Below are positions 1 to 7,397 of a stretch of DNA of 52,632 nt, piece after piece (position 1 is the first letter of the stretch; every line of letters starts with the position of its first letter). Origin of the DNA: Mesobacillus harenae. GTDB taxonomy: Bacteria > Bacillota > Bacilli > Bacillales > Cytobacillaceae. The translations under genes and the position numbers were made by a program. The notes beneath the pieces were generated by a model. It was not told the origin of the DNA. It saw only the letters and a list, made by a program, of their open reading frames with translations, and searched no databases. The DNA is taken from positions 796-53,427 of the forward strand of contig NZ_JABUNR010000023.1 in NCBI RefSeq assembly GCF_013343715.1, read 5' to 3'.

Positions 1-49
1 CTGACTTTTAATCAGAGGGTCGAAGGTTCGAATCCTTCATGGCTCACCA
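1..49 (+). tRNA. tRNA-Lys (TTT), 3' part only
   Basis: The window opens inside the anticodon arm. The arm has anticodon TTT, then a variable loop, a T arm with GGTTCGAATCC, an acceptor 3' strand and an encoded CCA at 47-49. The 5' half lies outside the window. Lys is the expected gene before Leu-Gly-Leu in a trnB-type cluster. Confidence 0.9.
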
Positions 50-64
50 TTTAATTCAATATTT

Positions 65-149
65 GCGGGTGTGGCGGAATTGGCAGACGCACCAGACTTA
101 GGATCTGGCGCCGCAAGGCGTGGGGGTTCGACTCCCTTCACCCGCACCA
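65..149 (+). tRNA. tRNA-Leu (TAG)
   Basis: Class II tRNA with a long variable arm. The acceptor GCGGGTG pairs with the CACCCGC end, the anticodon TAG sits in ACTTAGGAT, and CCA is encoded. It is 15 nt after the Lys gene, as part of one tRNA transcription unit. Confidence 0.95.
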
Positions 150-154
150 TTTTT

Positions 155-229
155 GCGGAAGTAGTTCAGTGGTAGAACATCACCTTGCCAAGGTGGGGGT
201 CGCGGGTTCGAATCCCGTCTTCCGCTCCA
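155..229 (+). tRNA. tRNA-Gly (GCC)
   Basis: Acceptor GCGGAAG pairs with CTTCCGC. The anticodon loop CTTGCCAAG gives GCC. The T arm is GGGTTCGAATCCC and CCA is encoded. Confidence 0.95.
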
Positions 230-239
230 TTATCTACTT

Positions 240-328
240 GCCGGGGTGGCGGAACTGGCAGACGCACAGGACTTAAAATCCTGCGGTAGGTGACTACCGT
301 ACCGGTTCGATTCCGGTCCTCGGCACCA
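240..328 (+). tRNA. tRNA-Leu (TAA)
   Basis: Class II tRNA with a long variable arm. The anticodon loop ACTTAAAAT gives TAA and CCA is encoded. It is the second Leu gene of the cluster, as in trnB. Confidence 0.95.
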
Positions 329-342
329 TATGAAAATATAAT

Positions 343-419
<77 letters not shown>

Positions 420-441
420 TTATCATTTTCAACTTTTACTT

Positions 442-518
442 CGGGAAGTAGCTCAGCTTGGTAGAGCACTTGGTTTGGGACCAAGGGGTCGCAGGTTCGA
501 ATCCTGTCTTCCCGACCA
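442..518 (+). tRNA. tRNA-Pro (TGG)
   Basis: Acceptor CGGGAAG pairs with CTTCCCG. The anticodon loop GTTTGGGAC gives TGG and CCA is encoded. Confidence 0.95.
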
Positions 519-529
519 TTAACATCTAT

Positions 530-605
530 GGGGCCTTAGCTCAGCTGGGAGAGCGCCTGCCTTGCACGCAGGAGGTCAGCGGTTCGATCCCGCTAGGCTC
601 CACCA
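530..605 (+). tRNA. tRNA-Ala (TGC)
   Basis: The anticodon loop CTTGCACGC gives TGC. The acceptor starts GGGGCC, the D arm is AGCTCAGCTGGGAGAGC, and CCA is encoded. Confidence 0.95.
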
Positions 606-631
606 ATAAAATAATAATGTAATATATATTT

Positions 632-708
632 GGCGGTGTAGCTCAGCTGGCTAGAGCGTACGGTTCATACCCGTGAGGTCGTGGGTTCGACTCCCTCCGC
701 CGCTACCA
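632..708 (+). tRNA. tRNA-Met (CAT), elongator
   Basis: Acceptor GGCGGTG pairs fully, so this is not the C1-A72 initiator type. The anticodon loop GTTCATACC gives CAT and CCA is encoded. It occupies the Met1 position of the trnB order. Confidence 0.9.
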
Positions 709-713
709 AATAC

Positions 714-790
714 GGACCTTTAGCTCAGCTGGTTAGAGCAGACGGCTCATAACCGTCCGGTCGTAGGTTCGAGTCCTACAAGGTCCACCA
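714..790 (+). tRNA. tRNA-Ile2 (CAT, read as lysidine-AU)
   Basis: The anticodon read from DNA is CAT. However, the body (GGACCTTTAGCTCAG... with GGCTCATAACC) matches the Bacillus tRNA-Ile2 that TilS converts to lysidine34, and it sits in the Ile slot between Met and Ser of the trnB order. A scanner relying on the anticodon alone would call it Met. CCA is encoded. Confidence 0.85.
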
Positions 791-805
791 TCTACATTAT
801 TATTC

Positions 806-898
806 GGAGGAATACCCAAGTCCGGCTGAAGGGATCGGTCTTGAAAACCGACAGGCGGGTAACACCGCGCGGGGGTTCGAATCCCCCTTCCTCCTCCA
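806..898 (+). tRNA. tRNA-Ser (TGA)
   Basis: Class II tRNA with a long variable arm. The anticodon loop CTTGAAAAC gives TGA. Acceptor GGAGGAA pairs with TTCCTCC and CCA is encoded. Confidence 0.95.
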
Positions 899-927
899 TT
901 TATTTCATGAAAGTTATCTTTTAACTA

Positions 928-948
928 TTATCGTCGCGGGGTGGAGCA
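928..948 (+). pseudogene. 5' fragment of tRNA-fMet plus its upstream flank
   Basis: A 21-nt block identical to 1066-1086. It comprises 7 nt of flank plus the first 14 nt of the initiator tRNA (CGCGGGGTGGAGCA). After that A it departs from the tRNA and runs straight into repeat copy 1. It has no anticodon or T arm, so it cannot be a functional tRNA. Confidence 0.75.
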
Positions 949-1026
949 ACAAGCGTTACTTCATGAATTTTCTGCGAGTTGTACCGATCGAACAGCACCT
1001 TGGTTAGGCCTTATGAGATCGGGACA
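945..1026 (+). repeat. tRNA-associated repeat, copy 1
   Basis: About 82 nt running from AGCAAC to GGGACA. It aligns with 1265-1347 with a single 1-nt gap and about 73% identity by hand count, including a 14-nt identical core CTGCGAGTTGTACC. The first four bases overlap the truncated fMet fragment. Function unknown. Confidence 0.7.
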
Positions 1027-1072
1027 GTCAAATGCTTACTAAGAGCATAATATTTCTATTTACTTTTATCGT

Positions 1073-1146
<74 letters not shown>

Positions 1147-1149
1147 TAT

Positions 1150-1225
1150 GGTCCCGTGGTGTAGCGGTTAACATGCCTGCCTGTCACGCAGGAGATCGCG
1201 GGTTCGATTCCCGTCGGGACCGCCA
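1150..1225 (+). tRNA. tRNA-Asp (GTC)
   Basis: Acceptor GGTCCCG pairs with CGGGACC. The anticodon loop CTGTCACGC gives GTC and CCA is encoded. Confidence 0.95.
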
Positions 1226-1242
1226 TTTTTTAAAAAATATAT

Positions 1243-1268
1243 GGCTCAGTAGCTCATTCGGTATAGCA
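1243..1268 (+). pseudogene. 5' fragment of tRNA-Phe
   Basis: The first 26 nt of the Phe tRNA (acceptor 5' strand plus D arm), with two substitutions relative to the intact gene at 1388 (CATTCGGTATAG versus CAGTCGGTAGAG). The homology stops at AGCA, where repeat copy 2 begins. No anticodon arm follows. Confidence 0.75.
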
Positions 1269-1347
1269 ACGAGCATAAACTCCAGGAATTCACTGCGAGT
1301 TGTACCCAGCGAGCTGCATCTCGAGTAAGCTTTCCGAGGTGGGGACA
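1265..1347 (+). repeat. tRNA-associated repeat, copy 2
   Basis: Second copy of the element at 945-1026, again starting exactly at an AGCA inside a truncated tRNA and ending GGGACA. About 40 nt of AT-rich sequence separates it from the intact Phe gene. Confidence 0.7.
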
Positions 1348-1387
1348 AAGCTTTTGGATATAAATTTAGGTATGTATACTTTAATAT

Positions 1388-1463
1388 GGCTCAGTAGCTC
1401 AGTCGGTAGAGCAAAGGACTGAAAATCCTTGTGTCGGCGGTTCGATTCCGTCCTGAGCCACCA
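1388..1463 (+). tRNA. tRNA-Phe (GAA)
   Basis: Acceptor GGCTCAG pairs with CTGAGCC. The anticodon loop ACTGAAAAT gives GAA and CCA is encoded. Confidence 0.95.
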
Positions 1464-1496
1464 TTTTACTGTCATAAGCAGTATGAAAGTAACAAT

Positions 1497-1570
1497 GGCG
1501 GTTGTGGCGAAGTGGTTAACGCATCGGATTGTGGTTCCGACATTCGTGGGTTCGATTCCCATCAGTCGCC
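1497..1570 (+). tRNA. tRNA-His (GTG)
   Basis: The extra G-1 (GGCGGTTG) faces C73, as expected for bacterial tRNA-His. The anticodon loop ATTGTGGTT gives GTG. CCA is not encoded (CTT follows). The acceptor stem has two G-U type pairs. Confidence 0.92.
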
Positions 1571-1578
1571 CTTAACAT

Positions 1579-1652
1579 GCGGGTGTAGTTTAGTGGTAAA
1601 ACCTCAGCCTTCCAAGCTGATGATGTGAGTTCGATTCTCATCACCCGCTCCA
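1579..1652 (+). tRNA. tRNA-Gly (TCC)
   Basis: Acceptor GCGGGTG pairs with CACCCGC. The anticodon loop CTTCCAAG gives TCC and CCA is encoded. It is only 8 nt after tRNA-His. Confidence 0.94.
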
Positions 1653-1658
1653 AATTAT

Positions 1659-1735
<77 letters not shown>

Positions 1736-1780
1736 TTACTTTATAGTTACTAGCTAAGAAGTAAGGTAATACCACATTGT

Positions 1781-1855
1781 TCCGCAGTAGCTCAGTGGTA
1801 GAGCATTCGGCTGTTAACCGAACGGTCGTAGGTTCGAGTCCTACCTGCGGAGCCA
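1781..1855 (+). tRNA. tRNA-Asn (GTT)
   Basis: Acceptor TCCGCAG pairs with CTGCGGA. The anticodon loop CTGTTAACC gives GTT and CCA is encoded. Confidence 0.95.
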
Positions 1856-1859
1856 ACAC

Positions 1860-1950
1860 GGGGAAGTACTCAAGTGGCTGAAGAGGCGCCCCTGCTAAGG
1901 GTGTAGGTCGGGCAACCGGCGCGAGGGTTCAAATCCCTCCTTCTCCGCCA
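1860..1950 (+). tRNA. tRNA-Ser (GCT)
   Basis: Class II tRNA with a long variable arm. The anticodon loop CTGCTAAGG gives GCT and CCA is encoded. It starts 5 nt after tRNA-Asn. Confidence 0.95.
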
Positions 1951-1954
1951 GCAT

Positions 1955-2026
1955 GGCCCCTTGGTCAAGCGGTTAAGACACCGCCCTTTCACGGCGGTAA
2001 CACGGGTTCGAATCCCGTAGGGGTCA
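1955..2026 (+). tRNA. tRNA-Glu (TTC)
   Basis: Acceptor GGCCCCT pairs with AGGGGTC. The anticodon loop CTTTCACGG gives TTC. No CCA is encoded. It is the last gene of the cluster, as in trnB, with the terminator 6 nt downstream. Confidence 0.94.
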
Positions 2027-2031
2027 TAAAA

Positions 2032-2070
2032 AGAGGGCTGCTGACAATATGTCAGCAGCCCTCTTTTTTG
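2032..2070. terminator. Terminator of the tRNA cluster
   Basis: A 14-bp perfect stem (AGAGGGCTGCTGAC/GTCAGCAGCCCTCT) around AATAT, then a T6 run. A-rich sequence before the stem means it could also act on the minus strand, for the small gene at 2120-2299. Confidence 0.95.
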
Positions 2071-2119
2071 TATATATCAAATAAATCTACTGTGCGGGCT
2101 AAGCCATTGTTTTTTGGTC

Positions 2120-2299
2120 TTAGTCTGGCAGTTTTTGTTCTTTTGGCAGATTCCTCCCCGGGTTATCCAAATCCATGTCAGATGAAATACCAGGATAGGC
2201 TCCTCTTGCAGGATCAAATGCAAGAATTTTTCCATCTGGAGCCTCGAATAGCGGTTTTTTATCTTCTCCTAAATTTAATCTTTCTTCCTGGTTTCCCAA
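2120..2299 (-). CDS. Conserved-looking 59-aa hydrophilic protein, function unknown
   Basis: I do not recognise this protein. A TTG start (2297-2299) lies 7 nt after a perfect AGGAGGG ribosome binding site (about 2307-2313). The frame is open for 59 codons and ends TAA about 50 bp from the tRNA terminator, which can serve it from this strand. The product begins MGNQEERLNLGEDKKPLFEA and ends KLPD. It is acidic, rich in D/E/K/P/G, has no membrane segment or cysteine, and reads like a soluble Bacillaceae small protein. A TTGACA lies upstream on the minus strand near 2376-2381, but its -10 is poor. The strong ribosome binding site and protein-like composition are the evidence. The opposite-strand frame over this region (2068-2346) has no such support. 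Confidence 0.65.
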   Translation of the reverse strand: MGNQEERLNLGEDKKPLFEAPDGKILAFDPARGAYPGISSDMDLDNPGRNLPKEQKLPD

Positions 2300-2470
2300 A
2301 TGATTTCCCTCCTAAGGTTTGCTCCCTTTTAGTTAGTGTGTGTTAGTTCCAGTCTTGTTATGTCAAAACAATACAAATTTGAACATTTCTCCGCATTATT
2401 TTTAGGCATATTGTCATTAAAATAAGAAAACTATTTCAAGGGATTTACCTTATCAACAAGAATATAAGAA

Positions 2471-2497
2471 AGAAGGTGAGTAATCACCTTCTTTTTT
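2471..2497 (+). terminator. Terminator-like hairpin with no obvious gene
   Basis: AGAAGGTGA, a 4-nt loop, TCACCTTCT, then T6. No convincing plus-strand gene precedes it, only a 21-codon frame without a ribosome binding site. Confidence 0.6.
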
Positions 2498-2870
2498 CGC
2501 TTAGTATAATTCAGTCATTGACTGCTCTCCAGCTCTATTTCTCTAAGATCTGCTTCTGTATCTATATTGAGAAGAGATGATAGGTTTCAAGTAGCTCGAG
2601 ATAGCTCCTCCTCAGCAGCAGAACCGGGTATGAAGTTAAAGGGAATTCATCTTCTAGACCACCTCCAGCGGGCTGTTAACGGCGTTGAGCTTATCTTATT
2701 TTCTGACCTTATATAATTTTATATCATGTCATACAATGAGCAGGTTCAGCATATATTCAATCTTGTGTGTGTTCAATTTCGGCAGAAAAAGAGGAGTTGG
2801 GATAGCGTCATTGATACATTCCAGAAGCACCTTGCTACAAGGACAAACTTTTAAAGTTGATGATTTAAAC

Positions 2871-2884
2871 TGAGCGAGCGCTCA
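2871..2884. promoter_or_regulatory. Operator-like inverted repeat
   Basis: TGAGCG-AG-CGCTCA is a perfect 6-bp inverted repeat with a 2-bp spacer, of the size used by TetR-type repressors. It lies 115 bp before glgC. The regulator is unknown and the call rests on symmetry only. Confidence 0.3.
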
Positions 2885-2998
2885 ATGTTTGCAATACCTT
2901 AGAGTGATAGGAAAATTGGAGCTTATGAAGGGGATTATGGAAACATATATATAGATTGTAATCCTTGCGTCACGCCCAGTTAGAGGGGAGAGAAAGCA

Positions 2999-4147
2999 AT
3001 GTATAAGAAAAAATGCGTTGCCATGCTTTTGGCAGGAGGGAAAGGGAGCCGCCTTAACAGCCTTACAAAGAGAATAGCGAAACCAGCAGTACCGTTTGGG
3101 GGGAAATACAGAATAATTGATTTTACTCTTAGTAACTGTACTAACTCTGGGATTCATACGGTTGGAATACTAACGCAATATCAACCGTTAGTCCTAAACA
3201 GTTATATAGGTATAGGCAGTACCTGGGACTTAGACCGTAAAAATGGCGGGGTTACGGTGTTGCCGCCATACAGCGAGGCTTCTGAAGTTAAGTGGTATTC
3301 AGGCACCGCAAGCGCTATTTATCAAAATTTAAATTACCTTAATGAACATGAACCAGAATACGTTCTAATTTTATCGGGTGACCATATTTATAAAATGGAT
3401 TATAGAGAGATGTTAAATTTTCATATAGAAAAAGGGGCCGATACAACGATTTCTGTTATTGAAGTACCTTGGAGAGAAGCAAGCAGATTTGGAATTATGA
3501 ATACAGATGAAGCTTTTGAGATTACTGAATTTGAGGAGAAGCCCAGCAACCCGAAAAATAATTTGGCCTCCATGGGAATCTATATATTTAATTGGAAGGT
3601 ATTAAAGGAATATCTCGAGATGGACCATCGAAATGCAGACTCAAACCATGACTTCGGAAAAGATATCATTCCACTTTTATTGGAGGAAAGAAAAAAACTG
3701 ATAGCATATCCATTTAAAGGATACTGGAAGGATGTTGGAACGGTTCAAAGCTTATGGGAGGCAAATATGGACCTGTTAGATGAAGATTGTGAGCTCAAAT
3801 TGTTTGATCACTCATGGCGAATCTATTCAGTAAATCCTAATCAGCCGCCGCAGTATCTAGCTCCAGAGGCCAGCATTTGTGATGCACTAATTAATGAAGG
3901 ATGTATCATAGAGGGAAAGGTAGAAAAATCTGTCCTATTCCAAGGGGTCACGATAGAGGAGGGAGCTTCTGTAAGGCATTCTGTCATTATGCCCGATGCT
4001 ATAGTGGGTAAAGGATGCGTAATTGAAAAAGCAATAATTTCGTGTGGTGTTAGAGTGCCTGATGGAGCAATTATACGTCCTAAATACAAAGAAGACCCAG
4101 TAATACTTGTGTCTCATGAATCCATATTAGAAAGTTTGATGCGTTAA
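2999..4147 (+). CDS. glgC: Glucose-1-phosphate adenylyltransferase (ADP-glucose pyrophosphorylase), catalytic subunit
   Basis: Makes ADP-glucose from ATP and glucose-1-phosphate, the committed step of bacterial glycogen synthesis in the cytoplasm. The 382-aa product has the usual family length. The N-terminal nucleotidyltransferase domain shows LAGGKGSRL at residues 11-19, followed by KPAVPFGGKYRIIDF, the SGTASAIYQN segment and LSGDHIYKMDY. YWKDVGTVQSLWEANMDLL closes the catalytic domain. The C-terminal third is a left-handed beta-helix with hexapeptide-like repeats (INEGCIIEG, SVLFQGVTI). The ATG follows a GGGGAGAG ribosome binding site. glgD begins 22 bp downstream, so the two are co-transcribed and, as in other Bacilli, probably form a GlgC/GlgD hetero-oligomer. 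Unusually, glgB, glgA and glgP are not beside it. Confidence 0.95.
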   Translation: MYKKKCVAMLLAGGKGSRLNSLTKRIAKPAVPFGGKYRIIDFTLSNCTNSGIHTVGILTQYQPLVLNSYIGIGSTWDLDRKNGGVTVLPPYSEASEVKWYSGTASAIYQNLNYLNEHEPEYVLILSGDHIYKMDYREMLNFHIEKGADTTISVIEVPWREASRFGIMNTDEAFEITEFEEKPSNPKNNLASMGIYIFNWKVLKEYLEMDHRNADSNHDFGKDIIPLLLEERKKLIAYPFKGYWKDVGTVQSLWEANMDLLDEDCELKLFDHSWRIYSVNPNQPPQYLAPEASICDALINEGCIIEGKVEKSVLFQGVTIEEGASVRHSVIMPDAIVGKGCVIEKAIISCGVRVPDGAIIRPKYKEDPVILVSHESILESLMR

Positions 4148-4169
4148 TGGTCATTGGAAGGGGAAAAAG

Positions 4170-5201
4170 ATGAGTAAACAGTTGCTAGGGGTAATAGATG
4201 CTACAAGTTTTCATAGAAATTTAGAAACACTAATTATGAACAGGTCTGCAGCAGCTATACCGTTTGGAGGGAGGTATCGTCTGATTGACTTTATTTTATC
4301 AAATATGGTTAACTCAGGCATTGAAAATGTTGCTGTTTTTCCAGAGGTACATTACCGTTCTTTGATCGACCACCTAGGTTCAGGGAGGGATTGGGGTCTT
4401 GACCGAAAAAAAGACGGTTTGTTTTTCTTTCCTTCACCTGAACTAGAAGGTTTAAGTATGAAAACGGGATCTTTTGATCACTTTGACGAAAGTTTAGAAT
4501 ACTTTTACCGGAGTAAACAGCCATATACGATTATTGCTAACAGCTATACTGTCTTTAATATGAACTTCATGCCAGTGTTGAACTTTCACTTAAATTCCGG
4601 CTGTGACATTACGGAGTTGCAGCAGAATGGCCTTTCAATGGGGATTTATTTATTAAAAACCTCATTGCTTATCGAACTGATTGAATCCCGTCAAAGAACC
4701 GGATATTCTTCGATGGCTGAGGTTACGAGTGACGTTACTAGTTGTTTTAGCGTTTGTAATTATCAGCATGAAGGCTATGCGACAAAAATAGAATCCGTGA
4801 AGGGATATTACGAAGCATGCATGAAGCTTTTGACACCCTATGTTTTCGGACAGCTGTTTACGAAAGAACAGCCTATATACACCAAAGTAAAAGATGAACC
4901 ACCTTCACGGTATACAAAGAATGCATCGGTACACCATTCTATCGTCGCTAATGGAGTCATCATTGAAGGACGGGTAGAGAACAGCATTTTATCCCGGGGT
5001 GTCCGTATAGGTAAGGGATCGGTAATTAGAAACTCGGTCATCATGCAGAAGTGCCATGTGGGAGAAGATTGTATACTAGATACGGTTATTCTTGATAATG
5101 ACGTAAAGGTAGCAAATGGTTCTAGACTCTCGGGGTCATTCGATAATCCTTTATTTCAAAAAAAGGGACACAGCCAGGGAGTTCCCTTAGAAGTAATGTA
5201 A
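4170..5201 (+). CDS. glgD: GlgD, non-catalytic/regulatory subunit of ADP-glucose pyrophosphorylase
   Basis: A 343-aa GlgC paralogue. It keeps the fold landmarks (IPFGGRYRLIDFILSNMVNSGI, GSGRDWGLDRKKDGLFFFP, and a beta-helix with NASVHHSIVANGVIIEGRVE) but lacks the GG-x-G-x-RL nucleotide loop: the N-terminus reads LLGVIDATSFHRNL instead. This is typical of GlgD, which in Bacilli stimulates GlgC and is thought not to be catalytic itself. The ATG follows GGAAGGGG by 8 nt. Its stop is about 20 bp from a bidirectional terminator, so the transcription unit ends here and no glgA or glgP follows. Confidence 0.93.
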   Translation: MSKQLLGVIDATSFHRNLETLIMNRSAAAIPFGGRYRLIDFILSNMVNSGIENVAVFPEVHYRSLIDHLGSGRDWGLDRKKDGLFFFPSPELEGLSMKTGSFDHFDESLEYFYRSKQPYTIIANSYTVFNMNFMPVLNFHLNSGCDITELQQNGLSMGIYLLKTSLLIELIESRQRTGYSSMAEVTSDVTSCFSVCNYQHEGYATKIESVKGYYEACMKLLTPYVFGQLFTKEQPIYTKVKDEPPSRYTKNASVHHSIVANGVIIEGRVENSILSRGVRIGKGSVIRNSVIMQKCHVGEDCILDTVILDNDVKVANGSRLSGSFDNPLFQKKGHSQGVPLEVM

Positions 5202-5221
5202 GGAATTTTGGACAGGAAAAA

Positions 5222-5248
5222 AGAGACCTATTAATCGGTCTCTTTTTT
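5222..5248. terminator. Bidirectional terminator between glgD and yteA
   Basis: AGAGACC/GGTCTCT stem, with an A-run on the left and a T6 run on the right. The yteA stop codon lies in the hairpin loop, so the convergent genes share this structure. Confidence 0.85.
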
Positions 5249-5992
5249 GGTCTTATCTTCAATATAACCATCACGATTGTGATAGGGGACATCCCCAATC
5301 TTTGATTGCATTTTTTCCCTATCCAGCATATCTTCATAGTCTTCTTTTTCCCGGTTATTAATAACTTGTCTATTCTTTCCTTTAATATTAGTGGCTGTAT
5401 AAGACTCGTAGTCCTCTGTAAAGCCTTGTCCGCTAGAACTATCTTTATAAAGGTTATCATAGCTTTCATGGTCACCTCTTAAATCCTGAGGGCCTTCCGA
5501 AGTTCCATATTGAGCGACATCAGCAAAGCTATCCTCATTATCAGCCATTTCCTCATTCTGAAGACGCTGAAACTGGCTGTTATGAGTATCTTCAAGAACG
5601 TCCTCCTCAATAGGCCTGTCCTCTGATAACAGCTGCTCCGGTGTGTGATCTAAGCAATAAAGGGTGTTAGGTATAGCTTTAAGCCTTTCAATAGAAATTT
5701 CGTTATTACAGACAGCACATTTTCCATATGTTCCTTCATCAATTGCATTTAGAGCCTTATTTGTTTTCTTCAGTTCCCCCACATGATGTTCGTTTAAAGC
5801 GATACCTTTTCCTCGTTCAAAAAGCTCCGTTCCGGAATCTGCGGGATGGTTATCATATGAAGATAATTCTCCAACGGATTCTTTCATGGTGCCTGTGTCA
5901 TAGTTATTATCATTACCTAACTGGTTTTCCAGTTGTTCTTTTTGCATTATTAATTCTTGTTTAAGGGATTGTATTTGCTTTTCTGTTAACAA
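5231..5992 (-). CDS. yteA: YteA-family DksA/TraR-type zinc-finger regulatory protein
   Basis: A conserved Bacillus protein of unknown precise role with a DksA/TraR-like zinc finger (YteA family). An N-terminal helical, coiled-coil-like segment (LTEKQIQSLKQELIMQKEQLENQL) is followed by a finger in the GTYGKCAVCNNEIS...LYCLDH region, where one cysteine pair and the C-x2-H can bind Zn. The long acidic C-terminus ends in a charged tail. DksA-like proteins act in the RNA polymerase secondary channel, but whether YteA does so is not shown here. Start choice: TTG at 5990-5992 is 11 nt after AGAGG. The GTG three codons upstream (5999-6001) lies almost inside the Shine-Dalgarno sequence and is less likely. 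Monocistronic and convergent with glgCD. Confidence 0.85.
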   Translation of the reverse strand: MLTEKQIQSLKQELIMQKEQLENQLGNDNNYDTGTMKESVGELSSYDNHPADSGTELFERGKGIALNEHHVGELKKTNKALNAIDEGTYGKCAVCNNEISIERLKAIPNTLYCLDHTPEQLLSEDRPIEEDVLEDTHNSQFQRLQNEEMADNEDSFADVAQYGTSEGPQDLRGDHESYDNLYKDSSSGQGFTEDYESYTATNIKGKNRQVINNREKEDYEDMLDREKMQSKIGDVPYHNRDGYIEDKTKKETD

Positions 5993-6093
5993 GATAATCA
6001 CATCCTCTGTATCAGTTCACTAATTATTTTAGATAAATGAGTGATACTTACTTGATACCCGTACAGTTTTCAGCAAAAACATCCTTATTATAG

Positions 6094-6119
6094 AAAAAGC
6101 CCTGCAAGTAGCAGGGCTT
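6094..6119 (-). terminator. Terminator of menA
   Basis: AAGCCCTGC, a 5-nt loop, GCAGGGCTT. On the minus strand it is followed by a run of Ts, 10 bp after the menA stop. Confidence 0.85.
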
Positions 6120-6128
6120 CAATGCTTA

Positions 6129-7064
6129 TTAAAATAAATATCCAAGAAAAAGTCCAACTGATAAAAGAAATCCAAAAATTGTATTGGTCTGAGCAGTTGC
6201 CTTCATCGCAGGCATCATCTCCATAGGCTTGCTTTTACCAATAAATCCTTTAGCAGCTTTAACAGCTTTAGGAATGCTTAAGGCAACGATAACTGGCCAG
6301 AACGATAGCATTTCCCAGAAAACTAAAATAAGGATCCAAAGATAGGAGATCACAAACATGCCGCTTAATAAGTAAATGGCGCCTTTTCTTCCTAATAAAA
6401 TCGCTAGTGTCTTCCGTCCAAACTCTTTATCTCCATCAAGATCACGGATATTATTAGCGAGCAGGATTGCACCTACAAGAATAAAGCTTGGGATCGAAAC
6501 AAGAATGCTGTGAACGGTGACGGTCCCTGTCTGGATATAGAATGCAATTAAGATAATCATTAAGCCCATGAAAAACCCGGCAACGATTTCACCAAAAGGG
6601 GTGTAGGCAATAGGTTTTGGTCCTCCGGTGTAAAAATAACCGGCAGCCATACAAATTAAACCAACGGCGGCGAGCCACCAAGAACTGTTGAGGCAGATAT
6701 ATACACCGATTAAAGCAGAAACTCCATACAGTCCAAACGCCAAGTTTAAAATTGTTTTCGGATTGATGCCGTGCCGGACTATCGCGCCGCCGATCCCAAC
6801 TGAGTGCTCGTTATCTAACCCGCGTTTAAAGTCATAATACTCATTAAACATATTTGTAGCTGCCTGGATTAAAAGACTAGCGATCAGCATAGCTAAAAAC
6901 AATCCAAAGTGGATATTGGTTACTTCCATAGCTAAGGCTGTTCCAAGCAGAACAGGAACAAAAGCTGCGGTCAATGTATGAGGCCGGGTTAACTGCCACC
7001 ATACCCTCCAGCTATTATCTTTTTTATATAGTGGTGAAGAACTAGGCTGTAATTGAGTTTCCAT
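6129..7064 (-). CDS. menA: 1,4-dihydroxy-2-naphthoate polyprenyltransferase
   Basis: Integral membrane prenyltransferase of the UbiA superfamily. It joins the polyprenyl chain to 1,4-dihydroxy-2-naphthoate to give demethylmenaquinone. The 311-aa product has about 8-9 hydrophobic segments and both Asp-rich motifs: NMFNEYYDFKRGLD near residue 72, and NNIRDLDGDKEFGRKT near residue 205. The first binds the Mg-diphosphate of the prenyl donor. The ATG follows AAAGGAAGAG. It is divergent from menF-D-H-B-E-C, which supplies its substrate, across a shared 333-bp promoter region. B. subtilis keeps menA elsewhere, so this linkage differs from the model species. Confidence 0.95.
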   Translation of the reverse strand: METQLQPSSSPLYKKDNSWRVWWQLTRPHTLTAAFVPVLLGTALAMEVTNIHFGLFLAMLIASLLIQAATNMFNEYYDFKRGLDNEHSVGIGGAIVRHGINPKTILNLAFGLYGVSALIGVYICLNSSWWLAAVGLICMAAGYFYTGGPKPIAYTPFGEIVAGFFMGLMIILIAFYIQTGTVTVHSILVSIPSFILVGAILLANNIRDLDGDKEFGRKTLAILLGRKGAIYLLSGMFVISYLWILILVFWEMLSFWPVIVALSIPKAVKAAKGFIGKSKPMEMMPAMKATAQTNTIFGFLLSVGLFLGYLF

Positions 7065-7098
7065 AATTCTCTTCCTTTCGTAGTTAACAAACTATATT

Positions 7099-7127
7099 AG
7101 TTTATCAAATTGGTGAAAATCCGTCAA
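7099..7127 (-). promoter_or_regulatory. Candidate sigma-A promoter for menA
   Basis: On the minus strand TTGACG (7122-7127), a 17-nt spacer and TAAACT (7099-7104). The -35 is good and the -10 matches 4 of 6, about 35 bp before the menA start. The rest of the 7065-7397 intergenic region shows only the menF promoter. Confidence 0.45.
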
Positions 7128-7312
7128 AAAAGTTAAGGAAACTAGTAAGGAATTGGTTTACAATATTAAGTGTAGGTTTTCACATATAAAGTGTCAATCA
7201 CTATTTTCCCTCCGGTATTGGAGAAAACTTCCTATTTGTAAATTTCATCGAAAATCGTCGGAGTTTTTTCAATATAATAAGGAAATAACTAGGGTGAGCG
7301 GACCCAGAGTTG

Positions 7313-7341
7313 TTGACATTGCAAGACCTGAGGTGTATCTT
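7313..7341 (+). promoter_or_regulatory. Sigma-A promoter for the menF operon
   Basis: TTGACA (7313-7318), a 17-nt spacer, TATCTT (7336-7341). This is a consensus -35 with optimal spacing, giving a leader of about 50 nt before menF. Confidence 0.75.
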
Positions 7342-7397
7342 AAAATAAGTTTAAAAACGTAGGATAACAGTCGCAGCCTGTTATTGGAGGGATTTTT

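Larger units (their letters stand above)
2300..2998. other. 700-bp gene-poor stretch upstream of glgC
   Basis: I see no supported gene here. It holds a terminator-like hairpin (2471-2497), an operator-like inverted repeat (2871-2884) and a possible TATAAT at about 2709-2714. On the minus strand a short frame near 2520-2590 reads like the acidic C-terminus of a lost protein (ending ADLREIELESSQ) but has in-frame stops just upstream, so it could be a decayed gene. Confidence 0.5.

Noticed and set aside
2068..2346. Plus-strand 92-codon frame after the tRNA terminator
   Set aside because: It starts inside the terminator without a ribosome binding site and is antisense to the better-supported 59-aa minus-strand gene.
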